Of a stretch of 64,000 nucleotides of DNA, positions 53,314-62,671 are shown one piece after another. The DNA comes from CAZLGM01 sp964623625. Its GTDB lineage: Bacteria; Desulfobacterota; Desulfobulbia; Desulfobulbales; Desulfocapsaceae. The notes beneath the pieces are model-generated. The model saw nothing but the letters and a program-made list of their open reading frames with translations, searched no databases and was not told where the DNA came from. The stretch spans positions 1 to 64,000 of the forward strand of contig CAZUUJ010000010.1 in NCBI GenBank assembly GCA_964623625.1, given 5' to 3'. A program made the position numbers and the translations under genes. Numbering within the stretch: position 1 is the stretch's first letter; the number at the start of each line of letters is the position of its first letter.

Positions 53314-54132
53314 TCATTTTTCTTGTGCTGTTTCAGCCAAAACAGCCTCGATACCACGGACAATCTCATCACATTTTTGGCTATCAAGTGCATCGGGATG
53401 AGGTGAGGAAAACGTGCCAATATCATTGTCAAAATACTTACCGGAAGCGGCTTCAAACTCATCTTCCAGTGCTAAGCGGGTAAGTATATCTGCACCAATT
53501 CGAATGTCTTTACCTGCAACACCAAAGCCCTCTTTCACCATCTTGGTGCCGAGCATCGAACCAGGATTTACAGCAATAATGCTTGGACCTCCATTCCCCA
53601 ACGAAAGTGCCAGGGAACGGGACCACATAGTAAGTGCCAGTTTGCTCTGGGCATACGCGCCAAAGTCGTCGGACAGCTTAGCCCGTCCGGCCAACGCTTC
53701 TTGATTAACAGTTGATTGGGCTGCAGATGACAGGTTGATCACTCGCCCTGATGTTCCAAGCAGCGGCAAAAGACGTTGCATCAGCAGATATGGGGCCACA
53801 GAATTAACAGCAAATCTTGCATCGAGTCCGTCTACTGTTATGAGATCAGGTGACTTAAAGACCCCGGCATTGTTAATCAGTACGTCGAGTTTGGCATGCT
53901 TATGGGCTATGGTGTTTGCCAGTGTTTCCACATCGGCCATACGCGATAAATCAGCCATATAGCGTTCAACGTGTCTGCCATCAGGTAGCGCCCGGATCAT
54001 TCTTTCCACTTTTTCCAGTTTTGCCGGGTTGCGTCCGTGCAATAAGACAGTGTGGCCCATTGAGACCAATATCTTTGCTGTTTCCAAGCCGATGCCATCG
54101 GTTGACCCGGTAATAAGAATTGTTTTTTGCAT
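53314..54132 (-). CDS. Short-chain dehydrogenase/reductase
   Basis: A 272-residue SDR. The nucleotide-binding TGSTDGIGLETAKIL, the LINNAGVF motif, the catalytic Ser in INLSSAAQS, and YAQSK with catalytic Tyr and Lys are intact. It resembles retinol-dehydrogenase-like SDRs of broad specificity. It is encoded 94 bp after the MDR reductase and 10 bp before the radical SAM protein on the same strand, so the three are probably co-transcribed under the divergent LysR regulator. Confidence 0.9.
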   Translation of the reverse strand: MQKTILITGSTDGIGLETAKILVSMGHTVLLHGRNPAKLEKVERMIRALPDGRHVERYMADLSRMADVETLANTIAHKHAKLDVLINNAGVFKSPDLITVDGLDARFAVNSVAPYLLMQRLLPLLGTSGRVINLSSAAQSTVNQEALAGRAKLSDDFGAYAQSKLALTMWSRSLALSLGNGGPSIIAVNPGSMLGTKMVKEGFGVAGKDIRIGADILTRLALEDEFEAASGKYFDNDIGTFSSPHPDALDSQKCDEIVRGIEAVLAETAQEK

Positions 54133-54226
54133 AGTTTATTCCTGCTGTTTTGTAAATTTACGACTCATCAGAATGTAACACACTGAAGAGTGGTAGCTGG
54201 TCTGCACGGCCGGTTTTACAAACGGC

Positions 54227-55228
54227 TTATAAGACAAGAACCTGTTTACCCATCATTGTTCCACTTTCCTGCTTGATGTGCATTGCCTGGATATTTTCAG
54301 GTGTTAATCCGGAAAAAGTCTTTTGTCGAGTTGTAACAAGAGTGCCTTCATTCAGCAGTTCGGCTACTTCCAAAAGCAATTTCCCTTGCTTGGAAATATC
54401 ATCTGTCTCAAACATTGACCGGGTGTACATAAATTCCCAGGAAAGGGAGACGCTTTTAAATTTAAATGCCCTAATATCAATTGGTTCCACGGGGTCATCA
54501 ATAATAACGATATGGCCTTGAGGTCGTATACATTCTGCCATCACCTGCCAATGTGTTTCCATTTTGGTAGTACAAAAAATGGTGTCAACTGAATCTGTTC
54601 CTGCTTCCTTCAACTCTTCATAAAGATTGTTCTTGTGGTTCAGGATGACATCAGCTCCCAGGTTTCTGCACCATTCAACGGTATCAGGCCTTGATGCTGT
54701 AGCAAACACCTGCACCCCGGCCCAACGCGCTAGCTGTATGGCTATGGAACCAACTCCGCCAGCTCCACCGATTATTAAAATAGATTTACCATCATTGCCA
54801 TTTGCTTCGGGGATAAAATCCAAACGCTCAAATAAAGCTTCCCATGCAGTTATTGAAGTTAAAGGCATTGCCGCAGCGTCTTCTGGTGAGAGTTTTTCGG
54901 GAGCTATTGCAGCTATACGGTGATCTACCAAGTGATATTCACTATTGCACCCAGGTTTGGTTATGTCACCAGCGTAATAGACTTTGTCACCAACTTTGAA
55001 CCCTGTTACTTCTGCACCGGCCTTTTCGACGACTCCATACGCGTCCCAACCAAGCACAGCATTATTTTCAAACGATTTTCGTACCTTGGTATCAACAGGA
55101 TTCATACCGATGGCAAAGATACGAACCAGAATATCCTTTTCTTCAGGATCGGGCACCGGCAGTTCTTGTAGAATAAACGCACCTGTATCTTGTGCTTCGC
55201 TGCCACCTTTTGCAATGATAGCCTTCAT
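54227..55228 (-). CDS. Quinone oxidoreductase-like MDR reductase
   Basis: A 333-residue medium-chain reductase of the zinc-free quinone oxidoreductase type. It has GHES-like GWDAYGVVEKAG and the NADPH motif IIGGAGGVGSIAIQLARWAG, and lacks the catalytic zinc ligands. ATG 55228 is preceded by an excellent AAGGAG 6 bp upstream. It would reduce activated alkenes or quinones with NADPH. It heads the operon divergent from the LysR regulator, the classic arrangement for autoregulated activation. Confidence 0.9.
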   Translation of the reverse strand: MKAIIAKGGSEAQDTGAFILQELPVPDPEEKDILVRIFAIGMNPVDTKVRKSFENNAVLGWDAYGVVEKAGAEVTGFKVGDKVYYAGDITKPGCNSEYHLVDHRIAAIAPEKLSPEDAAAMPLTSITAWEALFERLDFIPEANGNDGKSILIIGGAGGVGSIAIQLARWAGVQVFATASRPDTVEWCRNLGADVILNHKNNLYEELKEAGTDSVDTIFCTTKMETHWQVMAECIRPQGHIVIIDDPVEPIDIRAFKFKSVSLSWEFMYTRSMFETDDISKQGKLLLEVAELLNEGTLVTTRQKTFSGLTPENIQAMHIKQESGTMMGKQVLVL

Positions 55229-55267
55229 ATGATTCTCCTTTGTATGTGTGAATTTTGTCACCTCATT

Positions 55268-55284
55268 ATGTAACCGAGCTACAT
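55268..55284. promoter_or_regulatory. Candidate LysR-type box between the divergent genes
   Basis: ATGTA-N7-TACAT is a perfect 5-bp inverted repeat that includes the T-N11-A pattern bound by LysR regulators. It lies between the MDR start (55228) and the lysR start (55339). A TATAAT at 55316-55321 points towards the regulator gene. Confidence 0.5.
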
Positions 55285-55338
55285 CTAGGCTGCCTTTACT
55301 ATAGGGTTCACTTTCTATAATGCAAATTAATAGTTGTC

Positions 55339-56232
55339 ATGGATAGCATGACTGATTATCATGAAGGTATGATACCAATTGATCTAGATATAGACATGCT
55401 CCGCTGCTTCGTGGAAGTGGCTCAAACTAGAAGCTTTACACAGGCAGGCAAGAATATAGGTTTAACCCAGTCAGGGGTCAGTGTAAAAATCCGTCGACTC
55501 GAAGAGAGGTTGGAGACACAAGTATTCAACAGGACGAGCAAAAGGCTATCGCTGACTCTTGAGGGGGAAATATTGCTTGATCATGCAGGGCGCATACTAT
55601 CAGCCCATGACGAGGCTGTGAGCCGGTTAACAAAGCCTAAAGCTACAGGGACATTACGAGTCGGTATAATCGATTATTTCTTGCCTGAACTTCTTCCCAA
55701 TATTCTCAATAAATTTAAAAAAGAATACCCCATTATCCGTCTTGAAGTTTGGAACGATTTAGGCATGAACCTCATACCGCTGTTTGAGAAAAATGAGTTG
55801 GATATAGTTGTTGCAGGGAAAGAATCATACCAGGGAAACTACCGTCTCCTTTTTCAAGAACCTTTATATTGGGTTATTGGCAGTGATAATCATGTAACCC
55901 AACATGAAGCACTCCCGCTGGTGTTATTTCCGTCACCATGCAGCTTTAGAAAAATTGCCACTGAAAGTCTCCAGAATGACAACCGAGAATGGGAGATTCC
56001 GTTTACAGGTATGTCTATTGCCAGTATCCAGACAGCTGTTCAAGCTGGGATGGGAATATCCATTCTGCCTCAAGGGGCATTGAAGGAAGGTATAAAAAAA
56101 GCACCTTCCCATTTGGAATTGCCTGAATTACCAATGCATCCGATTGTGATTATCACAGATGAACAGAAGGAAAACGACGCTAGAGATGTTTTTATCGGCT
56201 ACCTTGAAACTGAACTCAATAATCTGAAATGA
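55339..56232 (+). CDS. LysR-family transcriptional regulator
   Basis: A 297-residue LTTR. The N-terminal winged helix-turn-helix reads LRCFVEVAQTRSFTQAGKNI then GLTQSGVSVKIRRLEERLET, followed by the linker helix and a periplasmic-binding-like effector domain (about 90-295). The start may be ATG 55339 or a later in-frame ATG (55348, 55369 or 55396), because the -10 at 55316 is very close to the first. It probably controls the divergent MDR-SDR-radical SAM operon. Its TGA overlaps the start of the next gene by ATGA. Confidence 0.9.
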   Translation: MDSMTDYHEGMIPIDLDIDMLRCFVEVAQTRSFTQAGKNIGLTQSGVSVKIRRLEERLETQVFNRTSKRLSLTLEGEILLDHAGRILSAHDEAVSRLTKPKATGTLRVGIIDYFLPELLPNILNKFKKEYPIIRLEVWNDLGMNLIPLFEKNELDIVVAGKESYQGNYRLLFQEPLYWVIGSDNHVTQHEALPLVLFPSPCSFRKIATESLQNDNREWEIPFTGMSIASIQTAVQAGMGISILPQGALKEGIKKAPSHLELPELPMHPIVIITDEQKENDARDVFIGYLETELNNLK

Positions 56233-56765
56233 CAATCCAACAACTCCATCGGCAATTCTATTTGCGACCTGCCAAAGAGTCCTTACAGCTGGCTGAAGAG
56301 TTATGTCATCGCTATGGAGGTGAAATTTTAGGGAGCAGACGATTTGTTCAACTGCTGGATGAGTTGAGTCTGGAAACAACCAAGCTGTCGTCTCAAATGG
56401 CAAATATGAAGATGGATGTGATCTGTACGGCTTGCGCATCAACTAAGAAGGGCGGCTGCTGTTCACTCTATATGGCCGATGAGTCTGATGTCCTTCAGAT
56501 CCTGATGAACCTGATCGCCAAGGTCCCGGTGACAATCAAGTGTACAAACGGAACAGAATGCTGGTTTCTTGGACCGACGGGCTGCGTGTTCCGATTCAAA
56601 CCGATGTTCTGCCTCAATTATAATTGCATTCGGATCAGGAAGTCGGCAGGAGACAAAGAGATGGCGGAGCTTGAGCGAACAACCGGCAGCCAGCTTTCTG
56701 CCCAGTATCGGCTCGAACAGGAGCTGTTTGCTTTTTTAAGCAGTCAGCCTGGCTGTATTAAATAG
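56229..56765 (+). CDS. YkgJ-like cysteine-cluster protein
   Basis: A 178-residue protein with the Cys pattern CTACASTKKGGCC, then C-x6-C, C and CLNYNC, typical of the YkgJ zinc/iron-chelating family (UPF0153-like). The first 60 residues are a helical segment. It starts at ATGA overlapping the LysR stop, so it is translationally coupled to the regulator. The function of the family is unproven; metal binding is likely. Confidence 0.75.
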   Translation: MTIQQLHRQFYLRPAKESLQLAEELCHRYGGEILGSRRFVQLLDELSLETTKLSSQMANMKMDVICTACASTKKGGCCSLYMADESDVLQILMNLIAKVPVTIKCTNGTECWFLGPTGCVFRFKPMFCLNYNCIRIRKSAGDKEMAELERTTGSQLSAQYRLEQELFAFLSSQPGCIK

Positions 56766-56791
56766 GACAACTTCTGGTTACATCGGTCTTT

Positions 56792-57313
56792 CTATCTTTC
56801 AGATTGCTCATAGAGAGCTTTGAGGTAGCTTTCTACCCCTTCCGAATGTTCCGTTGGTGCCCAGGAGGCGAAATCTTTGTCGGAGCTTTTTTCATAAGGG
56901 CCCGGTTTGACTTCAAAGAGGACAGTATCGGGCACGGTGGCAAAAAAGGTGTGATAAATGCCGGGTTCAGTATCGATGCCGATGTTGAATGAAGCGGCTG
57001 CCAGGTTGTAGTGTTCGGTAATATTGCCCAGGTTATCAAATATCACACATCGAATCGCTCCCTTGAGTACAATGATCGATTCGGCTTTTGGAGGATCGAT
57101 ATGCCGGTGGGGACGGATATAACTCATCGGCTGGAGTGCGTTCAGCATCCGATGCAGGTTGTCGCTCTCCGATTTATGGAAGGGTAGTATGATTCGTTTT
57201 CTGGGGCTTTGTCGTGAACTGTCAATCGCTTTTTGCAGAATGTCGGTATTGATGCAGGTTATATTTTGTTGTGGCGGAAGTAGTGCTGTTGGAAATGTAT
57301 CGGTATGGTTCAT
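56792..57313 (-). CDS. WbuC-family cupin metalloprotein
   Basis: A 173-residue cupin resembling WbuC proteins found in polysaccharide loci. Diagnostic is RKRIILPFHKSESDNLHRML, then YIRPHRHIDPPKAESIIVLKG with the two metal His, and the EPGIYHTFFA His near the end. The N-terminal 30 residues are less conserved. Its start overlaps the stop of the preceding minus-strand 63-residue gene (ATGA). The reaction is unknown. Confidence 0.8.
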   Translation of the reverse strand: MNHTDTFPTALLPPQQNITCINTDILQKAIDSSRQSPRKRIILPFHKSESDNLHRMLNALQPMSYIRPHRHIDPPKAESIIVLKGAIRCVIFDNLGNITEHYNLAAASFNIGIDTEPGIYHTFFATVPDTVLFEVKPGPYEKSSDKDFASWAPTEHSEGVESYLKALYEQSER

Positions 57314-57501
57314 CGATCCTGTTTTATTTCGAGCCGGTTGTCACAGAAGGGGCATTCGTAGAAATGGGTATGAGATGACAATGGATCTGCATCGTTTTGA
57401 TGATCCTGGAGCCTCATTTCTTTTCGGTGAATAGTGTGTAGTTTCTTCTTGCAGACAGGGTAGTATTTCACATATGGCTGGAGAACGGAGTCTTTAACCA
57501 C
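57310..57501 (-). CDS. Small zinc-ribbon-like protein
   Basis: A 63-residue frame ending in HFYECPFCDNRLEIKQDR, with one CPFC knuckle and a single earlier Cys (Cys17). It is translationally coupled to the WbuC gene by an ATGA overlap, the main support for it being real. No family is recognised, and the lone CPFC would need a partner (Cys17 or His) to bind a metal. Confidence 0.45.
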   Translation of the reverse strand: MVKDSVLQPYVKYYPVCKKKLHTIHRKEMRLQDHQNDADPLSSHTHFYECPFCDNRLEIKQDR

Positions 57502-57619
57502 TTCATCCTCTCCAATTATTCTTCAAAGGTGTTCTTTGTTCGACGATCTATAGGTTTATACCCCAGGAGCTTACTAGAGACAAGGGCAAACCGCTGCTGC
57601 TTCAACGACTATGGCGAGC

Positions 57620-58195
57620 TTATTTTTCCTGAAGGCAGCCTTTGGCAAGCTGTGTTATTTTTTCTATAAATTCTCCTTTCCTTATTGTGTACTCTATTCG
57701 GTTATTTAGATTTTCTTTTTCCAGTTTGAATTTAAGCTGTTCATATTCCCAGGCCGCTTCCGGATACATGATAAGATAATCTCGAAACAGCAGTCTGTCC
57801 CAATGCTCGAAGTCGGACTCGACCATGTGAATATGGTGAGTCCGGTTCCCGTAATTATCCCGTTTAATGAACCAGGCGTAAAAGGGCGGGGTATCATCTC
57901 CCCATGTGGGTCTCCAGAAATAATCATAGCCCTGCGATTCCAATATAGGAGCGACACATTCGCGGGTTCTGGCAAGGGAAGCAACTTCTACCAGCATATC
58001 GATGATCGGTTTGGCGGCCAGACCGGGTACGGAGGTTGAACCGAAATGGACGATTCTTCGTATGATGCCCTTAGGCAGGCATGACAACAGGTGTTGTTTT
58101 TCTTTTTCAAACATTTGCGGCCAGTCAGAGTTGTACCGCTCGATGGAGAAAGGTTCCATTTCAGCTTTTCGGATTTTGTCGTGGAGTTCGGTCAT
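57620..58195 (-). CDS. GrpB-family (UPF0157) nucleotidyltransferase-like protein
   Basis: A 191-residue GrpB/UPF0157 protein. The signature is VHFGSTSVPGLAAKPIIDMLVEV, the nucleotidyltransferase-like GSTS and D-x-D/E sites, and HIHMVESDFEHWDRLLFRDYL. The start may be residue 1 or Met12 (MEPFSIERYNSDWP), the latter being the usual family beginning. The name does not imply a link to GrpE. The biochemical role is unknown; it may adenylylate or pyrophosphorylate a small partner. Confidence 0.85.
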   Translation of the reverse strand: MTELHDKIRKAEMEPFSIERYNSDWPQMFEKEKQHLLSCLPKGIIRRIVHFGSTSVPGLAAKPIIDMLVEVASLARTRECVAPILESQGYDYFWRPTWGDDTPPFYAWFIKRDNYGNRTHHIHMVESDFEHWDRLLFRDYLIMYPEAAWEYEQLKFKLEKENLNNRIEYTIRKGEFIEKITQLAKGCLQEK

Positions 58196-58231
58196 CGATC
58201 AGTGTTTCAATATCCGCAGTGAGGTAAGAAA

Positions 58232-58453
58232 ATGTTGAAGAGAATAATGCGGAAAAGCCGCTATACCTTCACATTTTTTATTAAAGCGTTATGGATGAAT
58301 GAAGTCGATGGAAGCTGGCATCAAAGTGATCGGCCTAAATGGCAGTATTTTAAGATCGACTCAATTACAGATAATTCAAATCAACGAATTACAGCAAAAC
58401 AAATGTCAAGTAGAAATATCAAGGCCCAAATAGCTATCTCGTTATCTAGTTGA
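58232..58453 (+). CDS. Possible small basic protein
   Basis: A 73-codon frame with a plausible site (GAGG 7 bp before ATG). It is basic and hydrophilic with a short hydrophobic stretch (YTFTFFIKALW). There is no family match and no coding partner. It may be a chance frame. Confidence 0.25.
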   Translation: MLKRIMRKSRYTFTFFIKALWMNEVDGSWHQSDRPKWQYFKIDSITDNSNQRITAKQMSSRNIKAQIAISLSS

Positions 58454-58562
58454 AAATCATCGGTAATTAAAAATAAGATGAACAATTAAATGAGATCAGA
58501 GAACTGTATATAAAAGAAGATAATTTAATGGAATATTCCCGCCAACAAAAAGGAGACTAACC

Positions 58563-61500
58563 ATGGGTGAAAATACAAATGGTTTCAGTATGTTCATTCT
58601 AATCGGCTTTTTTGTTCTAACAACATTTCTTTACCCTCTTGCCCTCTCTCATGCGTCTCCCAAGTTACCGCCACACCCTGGCAAGTTGAAAGACTCACTT
58701 GCCGATAAGTCAAATAAAAAAGGATACTGCTGCAAAAAAGGTAAGATTTTGTCTGCGAAAGCTACTGAAGCTGTCTGCAGAGTAAATGGTGGGACCTACC
58801 ACCCCTCATTAAAGGATGCTAAAAACAACTGCGTAAAGGATGCTAAAAACAACAGCGGTTGGTGCTTCCTAAATGGTAGCATAAAATCGATGGCTGTAAA
58901 GCAATGCAGAGCCAAACAAGGGAAGTTCTTCAGTTCAAAAAAAAAGGCGGAAAAACTGAGCAACGGCTATTGCTGCAGAAACGGCAGTGTCAACAAAACG
59001 ACGAAATCACAGTGCTCGAAAAAAGGTGACCGCTATTTTGAAACCAAGAGAGAAGCAGACAAACAGTGTATGGGTTGGTGCTGTGACGAGTTTGAAGTTG
59101 CTGAAAGAAGTGAGGAACAATGTAAAAGAATGCAGGGAAAATATTTTGGAAATGAGACCAAGGCAACACGATATTGCGATAACCTAAAAGGCTGGTGCTG
59201 CCGTGACGGAGAAATTAGGCGGCTGAGCAAGAGTGCTTGTTCGCAGAAGTCTGACAGGTTTTATCACTCCATTGGAAGTGCCAGGGCTTCCTGCAAAGCA
59301 ACTCAGGGCTTTTGTAATCTGGACAAGCAGACGATTCCCATGGGCAGAAAAATGTGTGAGAAAAAAGGAGGAGTCTGGTTTAAGAACAGATTGTTGGCCA
59401 AGAAAGAGATTTTTGAGTCCAGAGGTCGTCCTGCTACCTCTCCTAATCCCGGAATCAAATTGGATGGTGTTAGTCTGAAACCGACCTTGCCAACTGTAGG
59501 CGCGGTAAGTCAGACTATGGCGGTAGAAGGAGTCGCACCTGTTGTGAGTAGGCCGGCGGATCAGGTCGCCGAAGCACCGGAAACCGGAGAGTTAGTGGAA
59601 GGACTAGCTCTCACTCCAATGTTAGATGTATCTAAAGTATATAAAAGGGGTACGTTTCGTGTTGTTTTCACCAATCGTGGTGGAAGAGCCTTTCTGAGTC
59701 CGGAATATAAACCGAATGGTAAGATAATAATACGCATTCCCCCTGGTGTCAGAAAGGTCTATACTATGCAAGAAATCATGTCGCTTACTACATTTACTCA
59801 AAAGCCGCCATGGGATTACGAGTTCGATGTCGGTGGTGAATCGCTACAGTGTTCTCCCAAAACACTGGCACGTATTGACTTTTCAAGCAGTCTCATTAAT
59901 CCAGATTACCTTAGCAGCTTGGTAATGAGTAGAGCATGTCCTTATGGAAGCCGATCACTACCGGAAAGCCAACCGGCAATGACCCAAGTAAATCCACTTT
60001 TAGTGGGTCTTATCAAGCATAATTCGGATGGCCAAGCAACAAATAGACAAGAAGGCAAACAAGTTCTGGCACATAGGGTCAAACAGCAGCAATTGATGAG
60101 CGGGAAAGAAGTTTACAGTGGAAAGTTTGAAGTACCTGGAAAAACAGTTCCTGCCCAGTTGGTTAAGCCGGCAGCTATTCCCCAAGTGACAGTGCCGGGA
60201 AAAAGCCTTGGACAACAAACAAAAGTCTGGGAAGGAGGAGGTGTAACTGTGACGGCACCGACAACCGGACACCGGTATTCACCAGGAGATATCATTCCCG
60301 TGCGGTTTGATTATGATGGTTCCTTTGGTTCTCCAAGAAGAGGGATCATCAGGTTAGTCAACCGAACCCATTCTGATCCAGACTGCTCTGTGTGTGGCCA
60401 TACGGTTCTAACCCGAGAGATAGGCCCTTGGGGAACAGGGGAAGCAACGGTGTTCGGAGTAGGCCAACTCACAGTACCCTTGGATATAGCATCAGGAACT
60501 TATGCGGTTTCTGTTAGCATCCATGACGCTTCCAACAGTTTGCGATCAATAGCTGCTGGACAGGGGCATGACTTTGAAATCACAGCAGAAAACATACGCA
60601 GGGGGATCGGGGTATACAGACCTGCAGCCGGAACGAGTTTTCGTCCAGATGATGAGCTTCCTGTTCGATTTTCATATGATTCGGGAACTGCACCGGATGA
60701 AGGGACCACATTATCGATCCTGCTGTATAATGAGTCCGGACTGAACTACCTGCTTGCGCTCGCACATGATCCTGAAAACAGTAATCCCACGTTTACAGTA
60801 CCGGAGATCAGCATGACAGATGATTCATTCAGGATACGGATTGAAGAGAATGGATCCGGCAATACGGAAATATTTGGAATTTCCAATTCATTCACAATAA
60901 TAGCGGACGCACAGGGCGATGAAGGTTCGGTTGAGCCAGTTTTACCTCTTGAAACCAGTGCGAAAACATTGAAAGTGTGGGTAAATAGGCCCAATGAGAA
61001 CCTTGAGGAGTCCGGTCGGTTCAGTGCGCAAATATCAATGTTTGATGGTGGTACAGTTCCGCCTTTGAGATCAATTCGACTGCTAAAAGATGGAGCGACT
61101 TATTACTCAAAGAGTTGGCCTCCAGGAGAAGGACCAACTACGGGCACATCTGGAAAACTTGAATGGCAAATTGTGCCGCAGGTTGACTTGCCGAATGATT
61201 TTGGTTACCAGGTTGAGGTGGTTGCCTCTGGTCTGGGAGGTCAATATGGTCTCAGTGACGAGTTTCGAATTGGCCCTCAGCCAATTGTACCTGAGCATCG
61301 ACGCTCTGTTGGCTGTTACGGAAATAACATCAATGTGACGGTTGATAGTGGATCGGTAGTCCTGGGTGGGACGATCCGCGTGAGCTGGACATCGCTTGCT
61401 TCTTGTTCAGAAACAAGTTATCGGTGCAGTGAGCCTGGCTCAGTGATGATGTTTGTTCACCCATTCACAAGCTACGGTGCTGGAATGGCGGAGTGGGATG

Positions 61501-62501
61501 CCTTTGAATGCATACCAAGAGAAGAACTTCAGGTTGGGGAGAGGTTTTCGCGTGAATACAGTCTGCATGACGGGTTCGAACCGGGTGAAGAGTATGTTAT
61601 TTCAATGTACGGTGCGGATAACTATTTCGGGCACAGCAATCCCTTTAGGGTGTATGAGCGCCGGGGTGAACAGGATTTTAGGTTGATAACGCCTTTTGCC
61701 GGTCATCGGGTAAATCGTGACCGAAATCCGCGAATTACCTGGACAGTGCCGGCAACATTGGACAATGGAACCGGTCAGCCACAGGCGACTTTTACAGTTA
61801 AGCTTTACAGGGATAGTACTTTAATAGATCAGGTTCATCTTGGGGGTTGTACATATGACCATGATGCTAAGACCTGCACAATTCCATGGGGAATCGGAGA
61901 GGAAATTCCGGACGGGGACGGGTACTCGATAAAAGTTACAGCCCGTCCACCTATAACCCATGGAAATATGGAGCTGGGAGGAGACCCTGTGGCCACCAGT
62001 GGCAATTTTAGAATAGGTGATTACTCTGGTCCTAGCCGCAGAGCTTCTGATAACATGCCCGACGGTGAGGTGGAATACAGTTTCCAAAGATGCAGAGTCG
62101 AGGTTCACCCGACGAAAGTAGCAGGTTCCCTGTCTCCCTCAAGCACTAATGTTGTTTTCCTCCAAAACTCCAGCTTGAATCCAGACCAGGTAAGAGTACG
62201 GTGTATAGTTGCCAGTGATCCTGTTGTTCCAGAACCTGATCTTGAAAATATTTTGAATTGGTGTGAATATGAACAACAACTGGCGATTAATGGTGGAACC
62301 ACCATTGCCGGTCATCAGGTTGAAGGGAATCTTTATCATGGACGACAGATTGACAGGACGTTTTCTTTGGGAGATCGGACCTTACCTCTAGAATTGAGTT
62401 ATGTGATCAATGCTCCTCGTGATACAGTGCCAGAGGACGGTCCTACTACATGGCAGGCTTGCGATGGTGCCGATTTATCTTTCAGAGTGAACCAGAATTA
62501 G
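58563..62501 (+). CDS. Large secreted protein with six Cys-rich repeats and Ig-like domains
   Basis: A 1312-residue exported protein. Signal peptide 1-31 (ALSHA then SP). Residues 54-284 hold six repeats of 36-45 residues with the pattern G-[YWF]-C-C/x-x2-G-x-[IV]-x6-C-x3-G-x-[FY]-x6-A-x3-C: R1 54-98, R2 99-134, R3 135-170, R4 171-209, R5 210-248, R6 249-284. Middle and C-terminal parts contain several beta-sandwich-like segments, two opening with similar phrases (YSPGDIIPVRFDYD and FRPDDELPVRFSYD), resembling bacterial Ser/Thr-rich Kre9-like Ig folds. A TATA-free AT-rich leader and AAAAGGAGA precede ATG. It is probably a surface adhesin or matrix protein; the role is inferred. Confidence 0.8.
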   Translation: MGENTNGFSMFILIGFFVLTTFLYPLALSHASPKLPPHPGKLKDSLADKSNKKGYCCKKGKILSAKATEAVCRVNGGTYHPSLKDAKNNCVKDAKNNSGWCFLNGSIKSMAVKQCRAKQGKFFSSKKKAEKLSNGYCCRNGSVNKTTKSQCSKKGDRYFETKREADKQCMGWCCDEFEVAERSEEQCKRMQGKYFGNETKATRYCDNLKGWCCRDGEIRRLSKSACSQKSDRFYHSIGSARASCKATQGFCNLDKQTIPMGRKMCEKKGGVWFKNRLLAKKEIFESRGRPATSPNPGIKLDGVSLKPTLPTVGAVSQTMAVEGVAPVVSRPADQVAEAPETGELVEGLALTPMLDVSKVYKRGTFRVVFTNRGGRAFLSPEYKPNGKIIIRIPPGVRKVYTMQEIMSLTTFTQKPPWDYEFDVGGESLQCSPKTLARIDFSSSLINPDYLSSLVMSRACPYGSRSLPESQPAMTQVNPLLVGLIKHNSDGQATNRQEGKQVLAHRVKQQQLMSGKEVYSGKFEVPGKTVPAQLVKPAAIPQVTVPGKSLGQQTKVWEGGGVTVTAPTTGHRYSPGDIIPVRFDYDGSFGSPRRGIIRLVNRTHSDPDCSVCGHTVLTREIGPWGTGEATVFGVGQLTVPLDIASGTYAVSVSIHDASNSLRSIAAGQGHDFEITAENIRRGIGVYRPAAGTSFRPDDELPVRFSYDSGTAPDEGTTLSILLYNESGLNYLLALAHDPENSNPTFTVPEISMTDDSFRIRIEENGSGNTEIFGISNSFTIIADAQGDEGSVEPVLPLETSAKTLKVWVNRPNENLEESGRFSAQISMFDGGTVPPLRSIRLLKDGATYYSKSWPPGEGPTTGTSGKLEWQIVPQVDLPNDFGYQVEVVASGLGGQYGLSDEFRIGPQPIVPEHRRSVGCYGNNINVTVDSGSVVLGGTIRVSWTSLASCSETSYRCSEPGSVMMFVHPFTSYGAGMAEWDAFECIPREELQVGERFSREYSLHDGFEPGEEYVISMYGADNYFGHSNPFRVYERRGEQDFRLITPFAGHRVNRDRNPRITWTVPATLDNGTGQPQATFTVKLYRDSTLIDQVHLGGCTYDHDAKTCTIPWGIGEEIPDGDGYSIKVTARPPITHGNMELGGDPVATSGNFRIGDYSGPSRRASDNMPDGEVEYSFQRCRVEVHPTKVAGSLSPSSTNVVFLQNSSLNPDQVRVRCIVASDPVVPEPDLENILNWCEYEQQLAINGGTTIAGHQVEGNLYHGRQIDRTFSLGDRTLPLELSYVINAPRDTVPEDGPTTWQACDGADLSFRVNQN

Positions 62502-62671
62502 AATTATGATGGTCTGGTATATACGCCAATAGAACTGGATAATGGCTTATGACTTTTAGGAAATAATTTTAGCTCTTTACCATGTTTGTTGTCGGTATTT
62601 CTTTCTTTAGTAGTTTACCCGGGCATGATTTTGACTTAGGCTGCATTCTATAACATTAAGAGAAACGAATA

